This document shows, piece after piece, positions 1-14,966 of a stretch of DNA of 64,000 nt. A program made the translations under genes and the position numbers. Position 1 is the first letter of the stretch. Each line of letters begins with the position of its first letter. The notes below the pieces were generated by a model that worked only from the letters and a program-made list of their open reading frames with translations, did not search any database and was not told the origin of the DNA. Source of the stretch: Streptomyces sp. SirexAA-E (GTDB lineage Bacteria; Actinomycetota; Actinomycetes; Streptomycetales; Streptomycetaceae); NCBI RefSeq assembly GCF_000177195.2, contig NC_015953.1:6324001-6388000 (forward strand), read 5' to 3'.

Positions 1-6878
<6,878 letters not shown>

Positions 6879-6892
6879 GAGGAAGTGGAACC

Positions 6893-9800
6893 ATGGCCGA
6901 GTCCGAGAAGCCGGACACCAGGATGGTCGAGGCGCTGCGCGCCTCGCTGAAGGAGATCGAGCGGCTGCGGGAGCGCAACCGCGCCCAGACGGCCGCGGCC
7001 CGGGAACCGATCGCGATCGTGGGCATGGCGTGCCGTTACCCGGGCGGAGTCCGTTCCCCCGAGGACCTGTGGCGCATGGTCGCGGAAGGCCGCGACGGCA
7101 TCGGCCCGTTCCCCGACGACCGCGGCTGGGACCCGGACCTCCACGACCCGGAGCCCGGCAAGAGCGGCCGCTCCTCCACGGGCGAGGGCGGATTCCTGTA
7201 CGACGCCGGGGACTTCGACGCCGGGTTCTTCGGCATCTCCCCGCACGAGGCACTGGTGACGGACCCGCAGCAGCGGCTCCTGCTGGAGGGGTCCTGGGAG
7301 GCGCTGGAGCACGCCGGCATCGACCCGGCGTCGCTGCGCGGCAGCCGGACCGGGGTCTTCGCGGGCGTCATGTACCACGACTACTTCGGCAGCTTCGGCT
7401 CCGGCAGCGTCGTCTCCGGCCGGGTCGCCTACACCCTGGGACTGGAGGGCCCCGCCCTCACCGTCGACACCGCCTGCTCCTCCTCCCTGGTCACCCTGCA
7501 CCTGGCCGCCCAGTCGCTGCGCCAGGGCGAGTGCACCCTCGCCCTGGCCGGGGGAGTGACCGTCATGGCCTCGCCGGGCACCTATGTGGAGTTCAGCCGC
7601 CAGGGCGCCCTCTCCCCGGACGGCCGGTGCCGGTCCTTCTCCGACGACGCGAACGGCACCGGGTTCTCCGAAGGACTCGGTGTGCTGGTGTTGGAGCGGT
7701 TGTCGGATGCGCGGCGGGCGGGGCATCGGGTGTTGGCGTTGGTGCGGGGGAGTGCGGTGAATCAGGATGGTGCGTCGAATGGTCTGACGGCGCCGAACGG
7801 TCCGTCTCAGCAGCGGGTGTTGGGTCAGGCGTTGGTGTCGGCGGGTGTGTCGGCGGCTGAGGTGGATGTGGTGGAGGCGCATGGGACGGGGACGGAGTTG
7901 GGTGATCCGATCGAGGCGCAGGCGTTGTTGGCTGTGTACGGGGGCGAGCGTGAGGTGCCGTTGTGGTTGGGGTCGGTGAAGTCGAATCTGGGGCATACGC
8001 AGGCGGCTGCGGGTGTGGCGGGTGTGATGAAGATGGTGTTGGCGTTGGGGGAGGGGGTGTTGCCTCGGACGTTGTATGTGGGTGAGCCGTCGCGGAAGGT
8101 GGAGTGGGGTGCGGGGCGGGTGCGGTTGCTGGAGGAGGAGCGGAGTTGGGAGCGGGGTGAGCGGGTGCGTCGTGCGGGGGTGTCGTCCTTCGGGATCAGT
8201 GGGACCAACGCCCACGTGATTTTGGAGGAGGCACCCGCCGAGGACATCCCCTCCCACACCGAGGCCGAACCCCCCGCACCGGCCGTTCTGCTGCCCCTGT
8301 CCGCCCGCTCCGCGCGCGCCCTCCCCGCACAGGCCGAGCGGCTGCGCGACTTCCTCGACGCCCGCCCCGCCCTGCCGATGTCCGCCGTCGCGCGGGCCCT
8401 GGGGACCCGGCGCGCCGCCTTCGGCCACCGGGCCGCCGTCGTCGGCGCCGACCGGGAGCAGCTCCTGGCCGGCCTGGACGCCCTCGCCACCGGACGCCCG
8501 TCGGCCGCCGCCGTCACCGGCCGGGCCCGCACCGGTGGCCGCACCGCCTTCCTGTTCACCGGCCAAGGAGCCCAGCGCCCCGGCATGGGGCTCGAACTGC
8601 GCGCCCGTTATCCGGTGTTCGCCGAGACCTTCGACGCCGTCGACGCCCGCCTCGGCCTGGACCTGGTGGGCGTGCTGAGCGGCGACGACACCGAAGCGGT
8701 GCACCGCACGCGGTACGCGCAGACCGCCCTGTTCGCCTACGAGGTGGCCCTCTACCGGCTGCTGGAGTCCTGGGGGGTACGGCCCGACGTGCTGACCGGC
8801 CACTCCGTCGGCGAGATCGCCGCCGCCCATGTGGCCGGAGTGCTGGACCTGGCCGACGCCTGCGCCCTGGTCGCCGCACGGGGCCGGCTCATGCAGGCAC
8901 TCCCCGAGGGCGGTGCGATGGTCGCCGTACGGGCCGGTGAGGACGAGGTCCTCCCGCTGCTGGACGACCGGGTCGGCCTGGCCGCGGTCAACGGACCGGC
9001 GGCGGTCGTCCTGTCCGGGGAGCGCGAGGCCGTCCTCGCCGCCGCCTCGGGGTTTCGGAAGACCAAGCGGCTCAGCGTCTCGCACGCCTTCCACTCCCCG
9101 CTGATGGACGCCATGCTCGACGACTTCCAGGCGGTCGTCGAGCAGCTCACCTTCCACGAACCCCGCGTCGAGGTGGTCTCGGCGCTCACCGGACGCCCCG
9201 CCACCGGGGAGCAGCTGCGCGACCCGCGGTACTGGGTGCGGCACGTGCGCGGCACCGTCCGCTTCTTCGACGCCGTCACCGCCCTGGAGGCGTCGGGCGT
9301 CACCCGCTACGTGGAGGTCGGCCCGGACGCCGTGCTGACCGGGCTCGTACGGGAGTGCGCCGGCGAGGGCGACGCCGCCTTCGTGGCCCTCGGCCGGCGC
9401 CACGGCGCCGAACCGGCGGCCCTGCTGTCCGGGCTCGCCCGGCTGCACGCCGACGGCCTGCCCCTGGACTGGGCCGCGCTCTTCCCCGGTACCGCCCGCG
9501 CCGAGCTGCCCACGTACGCCTTCCAGCGCGAACGGTACTGGCTGGACGCCGACGTCCCCCTCACCATGGACCGGCCGGCCACCGGGCCCGCCCCCGCCGA
9601 GGAGGCGCGAGGACTGCGGGAGCGGCTGGCGGCGGCCCTCGAGTCCGAGCGGGAGGCCCTGCTGACCGAGCTGGTGCGGGACCGGACCGCCGCGATCCTC
9701 GGGCACGAGGGAGGGCAGGCCGTCGAACCCGAGGACGCCTTCCTGGAGATCGGCCTGGACTCGGTCTCCGCCGCCGAACTGCGCGCAGCCCTCGGCGACG

Positions 9801-10741
9801 CCCTGGGCGTCACCGTCGCGGCCGGAGCCGTCTTCGACCACCGCACGCCCGCGGCACTCGCCGCCCACCTGAGCGAGCACCTCGCCGGAGGCGGCGCCGC
9901 CGAACCGGCCGACGACGACATCGAATCGGTCAGCGGACTGGTGCGGCGCGCGGCGGCCGACGGCAACTGGGAACGAGCCCTGACGCTGCTGCACAGCGCG
10001 GCGGACATCCTGCCGGGCTTCTCCTCGGCGGACGAGTTCGGTGACGTGAGCGACCCCGTACGGCTGGCCACCGGGGACGACGGGCCCCGCCTGATCTGCC
10101 TGCCCTCCCCGATGGCACTGGGCGGCGCCCACCAGTACGCCCGGTTCGCCCGGCACTTCCATGGCCGGCGCGACGTCCTCGTACCCGACGTGCCCGGCTT
10201 CGTACCGGGGGAGCCGCTGCCGCGCTCCGTCGCTGCGGTCGTGGAGGTCGTCGTCGAAGGCATCCGGCGGGCCTGCGCGGACGGACGGCCCTACGTGCTG
10301 CTCGGCTACTCCTCCGGCGGGCAGTTCGCCCACGCGGCGGCCGAGGCGATGGAGAAGGCCGGCCGCCCGGCGTCCGGCGTGGTCCTGCTGGACACGTATC
10401 TGCTCGCCGACGACGGCACCGAACAGCTCCGGCGGGAGATGTTCAACGGCATGCTGGACCGCGAAGCGTCCGTGGGCGGCTTCGGCACCGCCCGGCTCGC
10501 CGCGATGAGCCGCTACAGCGACCTGATCCCGGACTGCCTGCCGGGCGCGCTGACCGCTCCGGTGCTGTTCGTCCGGCCCGAGGACCCGTTCGCGCCCGGC
10601 CTCGACGGCTGGCAGGCCCGCTGGGAGGGCACCCACGAACTCGCCGAGGTGCCCGGCACGCACTTCACGATCATGGAGGACCGGGCCGAGTCCACCGCCG
10701 GAGCGGTGGAGAAGTGGCTGTCCGGCGTCGCGGCCCCCTGA
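6893..10741 (+). CDS. Terminal PKS module KS-AT-ACP-TE
   Basis: A 1,282-aa protein starting at ATG 6893, 14 nt after the previous PKS stop, with GAGGAAG as ribosome binding site. Residues 1-35 are a charged helix typical of an N-terminal coiled-coil docking domain. KS spans about 37-460 (Cys195 in DTACSSS), AT about 540-860 (Ser638 in GHSVGE; HAFH, malonyl-specific), ACP about 920-1000 (Ser957 in GLDS) and TE about 1040-1280 (Ser1140 in GYSSG; candidate Asp in LLDTYL and His in GTHFTIMED). There is no KR, DH or ER, so the last extension leaves a beta-keto group before the TE releases the chain by cyclisation or hydrolysis. Codon usage changes sharply within the KS (see the repeat entry and findings). 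A terminator-like hairpin follows the stop. Confidence 0.97.
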   Translation: MAESEKPDTRMVEALRASLKEIERLRERNRAQTAAAREPIAIVGMACRYPGGVRSPEDLWRMVAEGRDGIGPFPDDRGWDPDLHDPEPGKSGRSSTGEGGFLYDAGDFDAGFFGISPHEALVTDPQQRLLLEGSWEALEHAGIDPASLRGSRTGVFAGVMYHDYFGSFGSGSVVSGRVAYTLGLEGPALTVDTACSSSLVTLHLAAQSLRQGECTLALAGGVTVMASPGTYVEFSRQGALSPDGRCRSFSDDANGTGFSEGLGVLVLERLSDARRAGHRVLALVRGSAVNQDGASNGLTAPNGPSQQRVLGQALVSAGVSAAEVDVVEAHGTGTELGDPIEAQALLAVYGGEREVPLWLGSVKSNLGHTQAAAGVAGVMKMVLALGEGVLPRTLYVGEPSRKVEWGAGRVRLLEEERSWERGERVRRAGVSSFGISGTNAHVILEEAPAEDIPSHTEAEPPAPAVLLPLSARSARALPAQAERLRDFLDARPALPMSAVARALGTRRAAFGHRAAVVGADREQLLAGLDALATGRPSAAAVTGRARTGGRTAFLFTGQGAQRPGMGLELRARYPVFAETFDAVDARLGLDLVGVLSGDDTEAVHRTRYAQTALFAYEVALYRLLESWGVRPDVLTGHSVGEIAAAHVAGVLDLADACALVAARGRLMQALPEGGAMVAVRAGEDEVLPLLDDRVGLAAVNGPAAVVLSGEREAVLAAASGFRKTKRLSVSHAFHSPLMDAMLDDFQAVVEQLTFHEPRVEVVSALTGRPATGEQLRDPRYWVRHVRGTVRFFDAVTALEASGVTRYVEVGPDAVLTGLVRECAGEGDAAFVALGRRHGAEPAALLSGLARLHADGLPLDWAALFPGTARAELPTYAFQRERYWLDADVPLTMDRPATGPAPAEEARGLRERLAAALESEREALLTELVRDRTAAILGHEGGQAVEPEDAFLEIGLDSVSAAELRAALGDALGVTVAAGAVFDHRTPAALAAHLSEHLAGGGAAEPADDDIESVSGLVRRAAADGNWERALTLLHSAADILPGFSSADEFGDVSDPVRLATGDDGPRLICLPSPMALGGAHQYARFARHFHGRRDVLVPDVPGFVPGEPLPRSVAAVVEVVVEGIRRACADGRPYVLLGYSSGGQFAHAAAEAMEKAGRPASGVVLLDTYLLADDGTEQLRREMFNGMLDREASVGGFGTARLAAMSRYSDLIPDCLPGALTAPVLFVRPEDPFAPGLDGWQARWEGTHELAEVPGTHFTIMEDRAESTAGAVEKWLSGVAAP
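7349..7446 (+). repeat. 98-bp block identical to 1956-2053 (copy 2)
   Basis: Second copy of the identical KS segment. The first mismatch downstream is A at 2054 versus G at 7447. Confidence 0.9.
7678..8215 (+). other. Codon-usage patch inside the terminal KS
   Basis: Within one uninterrupted reading frame the preferred third base switches from C to G or T at about 7678 and returns to C at about 8215. Leucine becomes TTG, valine GTG, glycine GGG/GGT and alanine GCG, whereas the flanks use CTG/CTC, GTC, GGC and GCC. The patch covers the C-terminal half of the KS, including EAHGTG and KSNLGHT, and ends at the KS/linker border (GTNAHVILEE). Keto synthase function is preserved. It looks like a recombination tract from another PKS gene with a different codon habit. 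Confidence 0.8.
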
Positions 10742-10749
10742 GAGCCTGC

Positions 10750-10778
10750 CGGGTGGCCTTCCGGTCGCGGGCCACCCG
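10750..10778 (+). terminator. Hairpin terminator after the PKS
   Basis: CGGGTGGCC (10750-10758) pairs with GGCCACCCG (10770-10778) around an 11-nt loop, starting 9 nt after the PKS stop. There is no clear T-run, as is common in Streptomyces. Confidence 0.6.
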
Positions 10779-10893
10779 ACGGGCTCCGAGGCCGGGAACA
10801 CCGGAGGAAGACCGGCGGTCGCGGAGCGCGGACCGGCCGCCGAACCCGCCGCGGGACGCGGTGGCCACAAGGCCGCCGCATCCCGCGGCTCCG

Positions 10894-11142
10894 TCACTCA
10901 CCGGCCTCACGGAAATGCGACATCCAGGCCTCGATATCACATCGAATACTGTCCGGATCCACACCTAATCGCACGGCGATTTCTTCCGCCGCTGCTTCCG
11001 TCTGCCAATCACTGCGCTGGAGTGCCAGCCACATCGTCGTACCCCGTGGACCGCATCTGTGCCGTTTTCCGGTGAGCGGTACGAGAAGTTCCAGGTACCC
11101 GTCGGGCTGCACGCTGGCGATCAGCCCGTGGTCACGCCCCAT
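10894..11142 (-). CDS. PqqD-like small protein with a TTA codon
   Basis: An 82-aa protein read from ATG 11142, with GAGGT about 8 nt upstream. The C-terminal half (residues about 37-80: MWLALQ, then AAAEEIAVRLGVDPDSI and a final acidic helix) resembles the small winged-helix fold of PqqD-family peptide chaperones, which hand RiPP precursors to modifying enzymes. No precursor or radical-SAM partner is visible nearby, so the role is open. It faces the PKS genes, has noticeably lower GC than its neighbours, and Leu59 is encoded by TTA (10966-10968), the rare codon that makes Streptomyces genes depend on the bldA tRNA. The PqqD assignment rests on pattern only; another small winged-helix protein is possible. 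Confidence 0.55.
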   Translation of the reverse strand: MGRDHGLIASVQPDGYLELLVPLTGKRHRCGPRGTTMWLALQRSDWQTEAAAEEIAVRLGVDPDSIRCDIEAWMSHFREAGE

Positions 11143-11652
11143 GCCGCACCGACCTCACGTGTGCGATGCCGTCATACCTCTCGGCCGTGGGGAAGCCGGC
11201 TGTCCTGGACACAGAGAATCCCATCCCTCGACGGTTTCGGATACGTCGACGTTACCCGTTCGCCCACACTGTGGCACTGGCAGTGACCGTACTTCGACGG
11301 CGGGGTAAAAGATTCGGACAAGGTGCCGCCGGATGCACTGTCCTAGGGGCATTTTCACCCCCTTGACAGGGCGTCGGTAATGCTTGTGAAGAAATAAGCC
11401 GCACCGAGAGCTATTTCCGACCTGTGCTCGTCCGTCGGTCCGTTGTTCGACCCCCGTGCTTCGCTCCTCCGCGTGGTGCGGGGAAAAGCCCGACGGCATA
11501 AAACGCCGCACGACTCCATGAACATGTGAGGGGGAGGTAGAGAAACCTCTACCTCGAATCGGCGGAATAAGGCCAATGTGCGGCGGCCCCGCTCCTCCTA
11601 ATCTGATCCGCAGACACCGCGTGGGAAGCGCGACATCTCATTGGGGAGCCCG
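11143..11652. promoter_or_regulatory. Intergenic control region before the ABC transporter operon
   Basis: 510 bp without a convincing gene, more AT-rich than its surroundings. It lies between the divergent PqqD-like gene and the ABC ATPase, so it should contain promoters in both directions. TTGACA occurs at 11363-11368, but no strong -10 follows at the expected spacing. A perfect 9-bp inverted repeat (11534-11555) sits about 100 bp before the ATPase start. Small open frames here lack ribosome binding sites and family resemblance. Confidence 0.5.
11534..11555. promoter_or_regulatory. Perfect 9-bp inverted repeat, likely operator
   Basis: GAGGTAGAG (11534-11542), AAAC spacer, CTCTACCTC (11547-11555). 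The symmetry and position about 100 bp upstream of the ABC ATPase start suggest a regulator site for the transporter/two-component operon. The linked LuxR-type response regulator is the natural candidate ligand; a transcribed hairpin is the alternative. Confidence 0.5.
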
Positions 11653-12456
11653 ATGCACACATCACATGACCTTCGCCGGGCGGAGGCGGTACGGCTGGAC
11701 ACCGTGTCGAAGATCTATGGGCGAGCGGACAGCCAGGTGGCCGCGCTCCGGGAACTCTCCATGAGCTTCGCCGACGCCACCTTCACCGCGGTGATGGGAC
11801 CGTCGGGTTCCGGCAAGAGCACCTTCCTGCACTGCGCCGCGGGCCTGGTCCGGCCCACCTCCGGGACCGTCACCGTCGGCGGCACCGACCTCGCCGGCCT
11901 GGACGACACCCAGCTGACCATGCTCCGCCGCGACCGGATCGGCTTCATCTTCCAGTCGTTCAACCTGCTGCCCGCCCTGACGGTGATGCAGAACATCACC
12001 CTTCCGCTGCAACTGGCGGGAAAGCGGCCGGACAAGAACCTGATCCGCACCGTCGTGCAGCGCGTCGGCCTGGCCGAACGCCTCGGCCACCTGCCGTCCG
12101 AGCTGTCCGGCGGCCAGCAGCAGCGCGTCGCCATCGCCCGCGCCCTGGTCACCCGGCCCGCCGTGGTCTTCGCCGACGAGCCCACCGGAGCCCTGGACAC
12201 CCGCACCGCGGGGGCCGTGCTCTCGCTGCTGCGCGAGTCCGTCGACACGGCCGGCCAGACCCTGGTCATGGTCACCCACGACCCGGTGGCCGCCTCGTAC
12301 GCCGACCGCGTGGTCTTCCTCGCCGACGGCGCCTTCGCCGGCGAACTGCACCGGCCGACCGCCGACACGGTCGCGGCCCGGATGACACGGCTCGGCGCCT
12401 GGGAGGACGAGAACCGTGAGCAGGCGGCCCCGATGACGTCCGGAGGGATGTACTGA
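11653..12456 (+). CDS. ABC transporter ATP-binding protein (MacB/LolD type)
   Basis: 267 aa from ATG 11653 (GGGGAG 4 nt upstream; a TTG in frame at 11641 is less likely). It has Walker A (GPSGSGKST), Q-loop, signature LSGGQQQR, Walker B (VVFADEPTGALD) and the switch His (VTHD). The ADEPTGALD form and pairing with an FtsX-type permease place it in the MacB/LolD/BceA branch, which moves lipophilic compounds or peptides out of the membrane rather than importing sugars. Its stop overlaps the permease start by 1 nt. Placed between the PKS and a two-component system, it is a good candidate for self-resistance to or export of the polyketide. Confidence 0.93.
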   Translation: MHTSHDLRRAEAVRLDTVSKIYGRADSQVAALRELSMSFADATFTAVMGPSGSGKSTFLHCAAGLVRPTSGTVTVGGTDLAGLDDTQLTMLRRDRIGFIFQSFNLLPALTVMQNITLPLQLAGKRPDKNLIRTVVQRVGLAERLGHLPSELSGGQQQRVAIARALVTRPAVVFADEPTGALDTRTAGAVLSLLRESVDTAGQTLVMVTHDPVAASYADRVVFLADGAFAGELHRPTADTVAARMTRLGAWEDENREQAAPMTSGGMY

Positions 12457-14966
12457 TGTGGCGGCTCGCCCTGCGCACCCTGAAGTTCCGGCGGACCAGC
12501 TTCGTCGCGACCTTCCTGGCCATGTTCCTCGGCGCCGCGATCGTCATCGGCTGCGGCGGACTGATGGAGACCGGCGTCCGGATGGCCGCCGACCCGCTGC
12601 GGCTCGACGGCGCCCCGGTCGTCGTCACCGGTGAACAGACCTACGACGGAGCCGCCCTGACGGAGCGTCACCGCATCGACCCGGCACTGGTCGGTGAGGT
12701 GGCCCGGGCGGACGGCGTCGGCGAGGCCGTCGGCGACGTGTCCTTCCCCGCCACCGTCCTCAAGGACGGCAAGGCGCTGACCGGTGAGGACGCCTCCTAC
12801 GGCCACGGCTGGGCCAGTGCCCGGCTCGCCCCCTATACCCTCGCCGCCGGTGGATCCCCCGCCGCCGGTGGCGAGGTCGTCCTCGACGCCGGGCTCGCCG
12901 AGCGCGCCGGTGTCCGCCCGGGCTCCGCCGTCGACGTCCTCGTCGGCGGCGAGACCCGGCGGTTCACCGTCAGCGGTGTCACCGGCCCGCGCGGCGGCGA
13001 CGACGCCGACGCCGCCGTGTTCTTCAGCGACGAGCAGGCCCGCACCCTCGCCGGCGGCCGGATCGACTCGATCGGTGTCCTGCCGAAGGACGGCGCCGAC
13101 ACGGCGGCGGTCGCCGACGCGGTGCGGTCCGCCGTCGGCGACCGCGCCGAGGTGCTCACCGGTGAGCGGCGCGGCCTGGCGGAACTGCCCGGCACCCTCT
13201 CCAGCCAGCGCACCGTCGTCATCCTGGCGGCCATCTTCGGCTCGTCCGTGGTGCTGATCGTGATGTTCGGGGTGGCCTCCACCCTCGGGCTGTCGCTCCA
13301 GCAGCGCACCCGGGAGATGGCCCTGCTGCGGGCCGTGGGCTCCACCCCCCGACAGCTGCGCCGCATGATCCTCACCGAGACGGCGGTGCTCTCGGTGGGG
13401 TCGGTCCTGCTCGCCCTGTACCCGGGGTACCTGCTCGGCAAGCTGCTCTTCCGCGTGCTCACCTCCAGCGGTGTCGTCTCGTCGGCGATCGTCTACCACG
13501 CCGGCTGGATGCCGATGGCCGTCGGCGCCGTCGTCACCGTGCTCGCCGCGGCCGGGGCCACCCGCTTCGCGGGCCGTCGCGCCGCCCGCACCGAACCGGT
13601 CGCCGCCCTGGCCGAGAGCGCCGTGGGCACCCGCTGGTTCAGCGTGCCGCGGCTGCTGATCGCGCTGTTCTTCCTCGCCAACGGCATCGGCCTCGCCTTC
13701 GCCACCGCCACGGTGATGGAGGACGGCCCCACCCTCGCCAGCACCGCCGGACCGGCCTCCGTACTGTTCTGCATCGGCCTGGCGCTGCTCGCCCCCGGTA
13801 TCACCAAGGCGATGGTCGCCCTGCTGCACCTGCCGGTGCGCGCCTTCTCCGGCATCTCCGGCATGCTCGCCCTGCGCAACGCCAAGACGGCCAACGTCCG
13901 TATGGCGGGCGCCGTCGCGCCCATCGTCCTGCTCATCGGCATCGCCACCGGCACCCTCTACATGCAGGCCACCGAGGACGACGTCTCCCAGCGCTCCTAC
14001 GACCGGAACATCCTGGCCGACTACGTCCTCGACTCCACCGCGGGCGGCTTCGCCCCCGACGTCGTCGACCGGGTCCGGGCGATCCCCGGTGTGGCCGCCG
14101 CGTCCGAGTTCGTCACCAGCCGGGGATTCGTGGACGCCCCCGACGGGCGGGCCGACGCCGAATTCCGGGGCGTGTCGGCGGAGGGCGTGCGGCAGAGCCT
14201 CGATCTGCGGCCCGTCGCCGGCTCGCTGTCCGGCCTGCACGGCGACACCGTCGCCCTCTCCGACAAGAAGGCCGAGGAGTACGGCGTGGGGATCGGCGAC
14301 CGGCTGCCGCTGCGCCTCGGCGACGGCACCGCCGTACGCCCCACCGTCGTCGCCCTCTACGCCGACAACCCCAAGCAGCAGTACGTGACCCTGCCCGCGG
14401 CGACCCTGGCCCCGCACACGAGCGACGGGCTCCCGCACCAGATCCTGGCCCGCTCCGAACCGGGCGGCGGGGCCGAGGTCCGCGAGGCGCTGGCCGGGCT
14501 GGCGGCGAGCGTGCCGGGCACCGAACTCGACGACGGGGACTCACTGGCCGGCCGGAACAACCAGATTCAGCAGATCCTGGTCGCCGCGAACTATACGATC
14601 GTCGCCATGATCGTCGGATACGCCGCCATCACCGTCGTGAACACCCTCGTGGCGGTCACCCGCAAGCGCCGCGCCGAGTTCGGCCTCCAGCAGTTGACGG
14701 GGGCGACGCGCCGCCAGGTGCTCGGCATGCTCACCGTCGAGGGTGTCCTCATCGGGATCATCGCCACCGTCCTCGGCACGATCGCCTCGGCGGCCACCAT
14801 CGTGCCCTACAGCATGGTCAAGGCCGACTCCTACCTGCCCTCCGGATCCCCCGGGATCTACCTCGCCGTCGTCGGCGGGTCCCTGGTGCTGGTCTTCGGC
14901 GCCACCCTCCTGCCCTCGTGGCGCGGCATGCGCACGCCCGCCGTCGACGCGGTGAACGCGGCGTGA
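12456..14966 (+). CDS. FtsX-type ABC transporter permease
   Basis: 836 aa, start ATG 12456 within the TGATG overlap. An N-terminal TM helix (about 18-40) precedes a large extracytoplasmic domain (about 40-260) and a three-helix FtsX block carrying LRAVGSTPRQLRRM. The pattern repeats in the second half: TM helices, an extracytoplasmic domain around 520-680, then a block with LQQLTGATRRQV. This double FtsX layout is common in actinobacterial antibiotic-resistance and lipid-extraction transporters. It works with the upstream ATPase and overlaps the histidine kinase start (GTGA). Confidence 0.92.
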   Translation: MWRLALRTLKFRRTSFVATFLAMFLGAAIVIGCGGLMETGVRMAADPLRLDGAPVVVTGEQTYDGAALTERHRIDPALVGEVARADGVGEAVGDVSFPATVLKDGKALTGEDASYGHGWASARLAPYTLAAGGSPAAGGEVVLDAGLAERAGVRPGSAVDVLVGGETRRFTVSGVTGPRGGDDADAAVFFSDEQARTLAGGRIDSIGVLPKDGADTAAVADAVRSAVGDRAEVLTGERRGLAELPGTLSSQRTVVILAAIFGSSVVLIVMFGVASTLGLSLQQRTREMALLRAVGSTPRQLRRMILTETAVLSVGSVLLALYPGYLLGKLLFRVLTSSGVVSSAIVYHAGWMPMAVGAVVTVLAAAGATRFAGRRAARTEPVAALAESAVGTRWFSVPRLLIALFFLANGIGLAFATATVMEDGPTLASTAGPASVLFCIGLALLAPGITKAMVALLHLPVRAFSGISGMLALRNAKTANVRMAGAVAPIVLLIGIATGTLYMQATEDDVSQRSYDRNILADYVLDSTAGGFAPDVVDRVRAIPGVAAASEFVTSRGFVDAPDGRADAEFRGVSAEGVRQSLDLRPVAGSLSGLHGDTVALSDKKAEEYGVGIGDRLPLRLGDGTAVRPTVVALYADNPKQQYVTLPAATLAPHTSDGLPHQILARSEPGGGAEVREALAGLAASVPGTELDDGDSLAGRNNQIQQILVAANYTIVAMIVGYAAITVVNTLVAVTRKRRAEFGLQQLTGATRRQVLGMLTVEGVLIGIIATVLGTIASAATIVPYSMVKADSYLPSGSPGIYLAVVGGSLVLVFGATLLPSWRGMRTPAVDAVNAA

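Noticed and set aside
11362..11391. TTGACA followed by TGTGAA as a strong promoter
   Set aside because: The -35 is perfect but the -10 is poor, and it lies about 260 bp before the ATPase start; kept only as a note in the intergenic entry.
11155..11511. Possible 118-aa gene antisense in the transporter promoter region
   Set aside because: No ribosome binding site, no family resemblance, and it overlaps the expected regulatory region.
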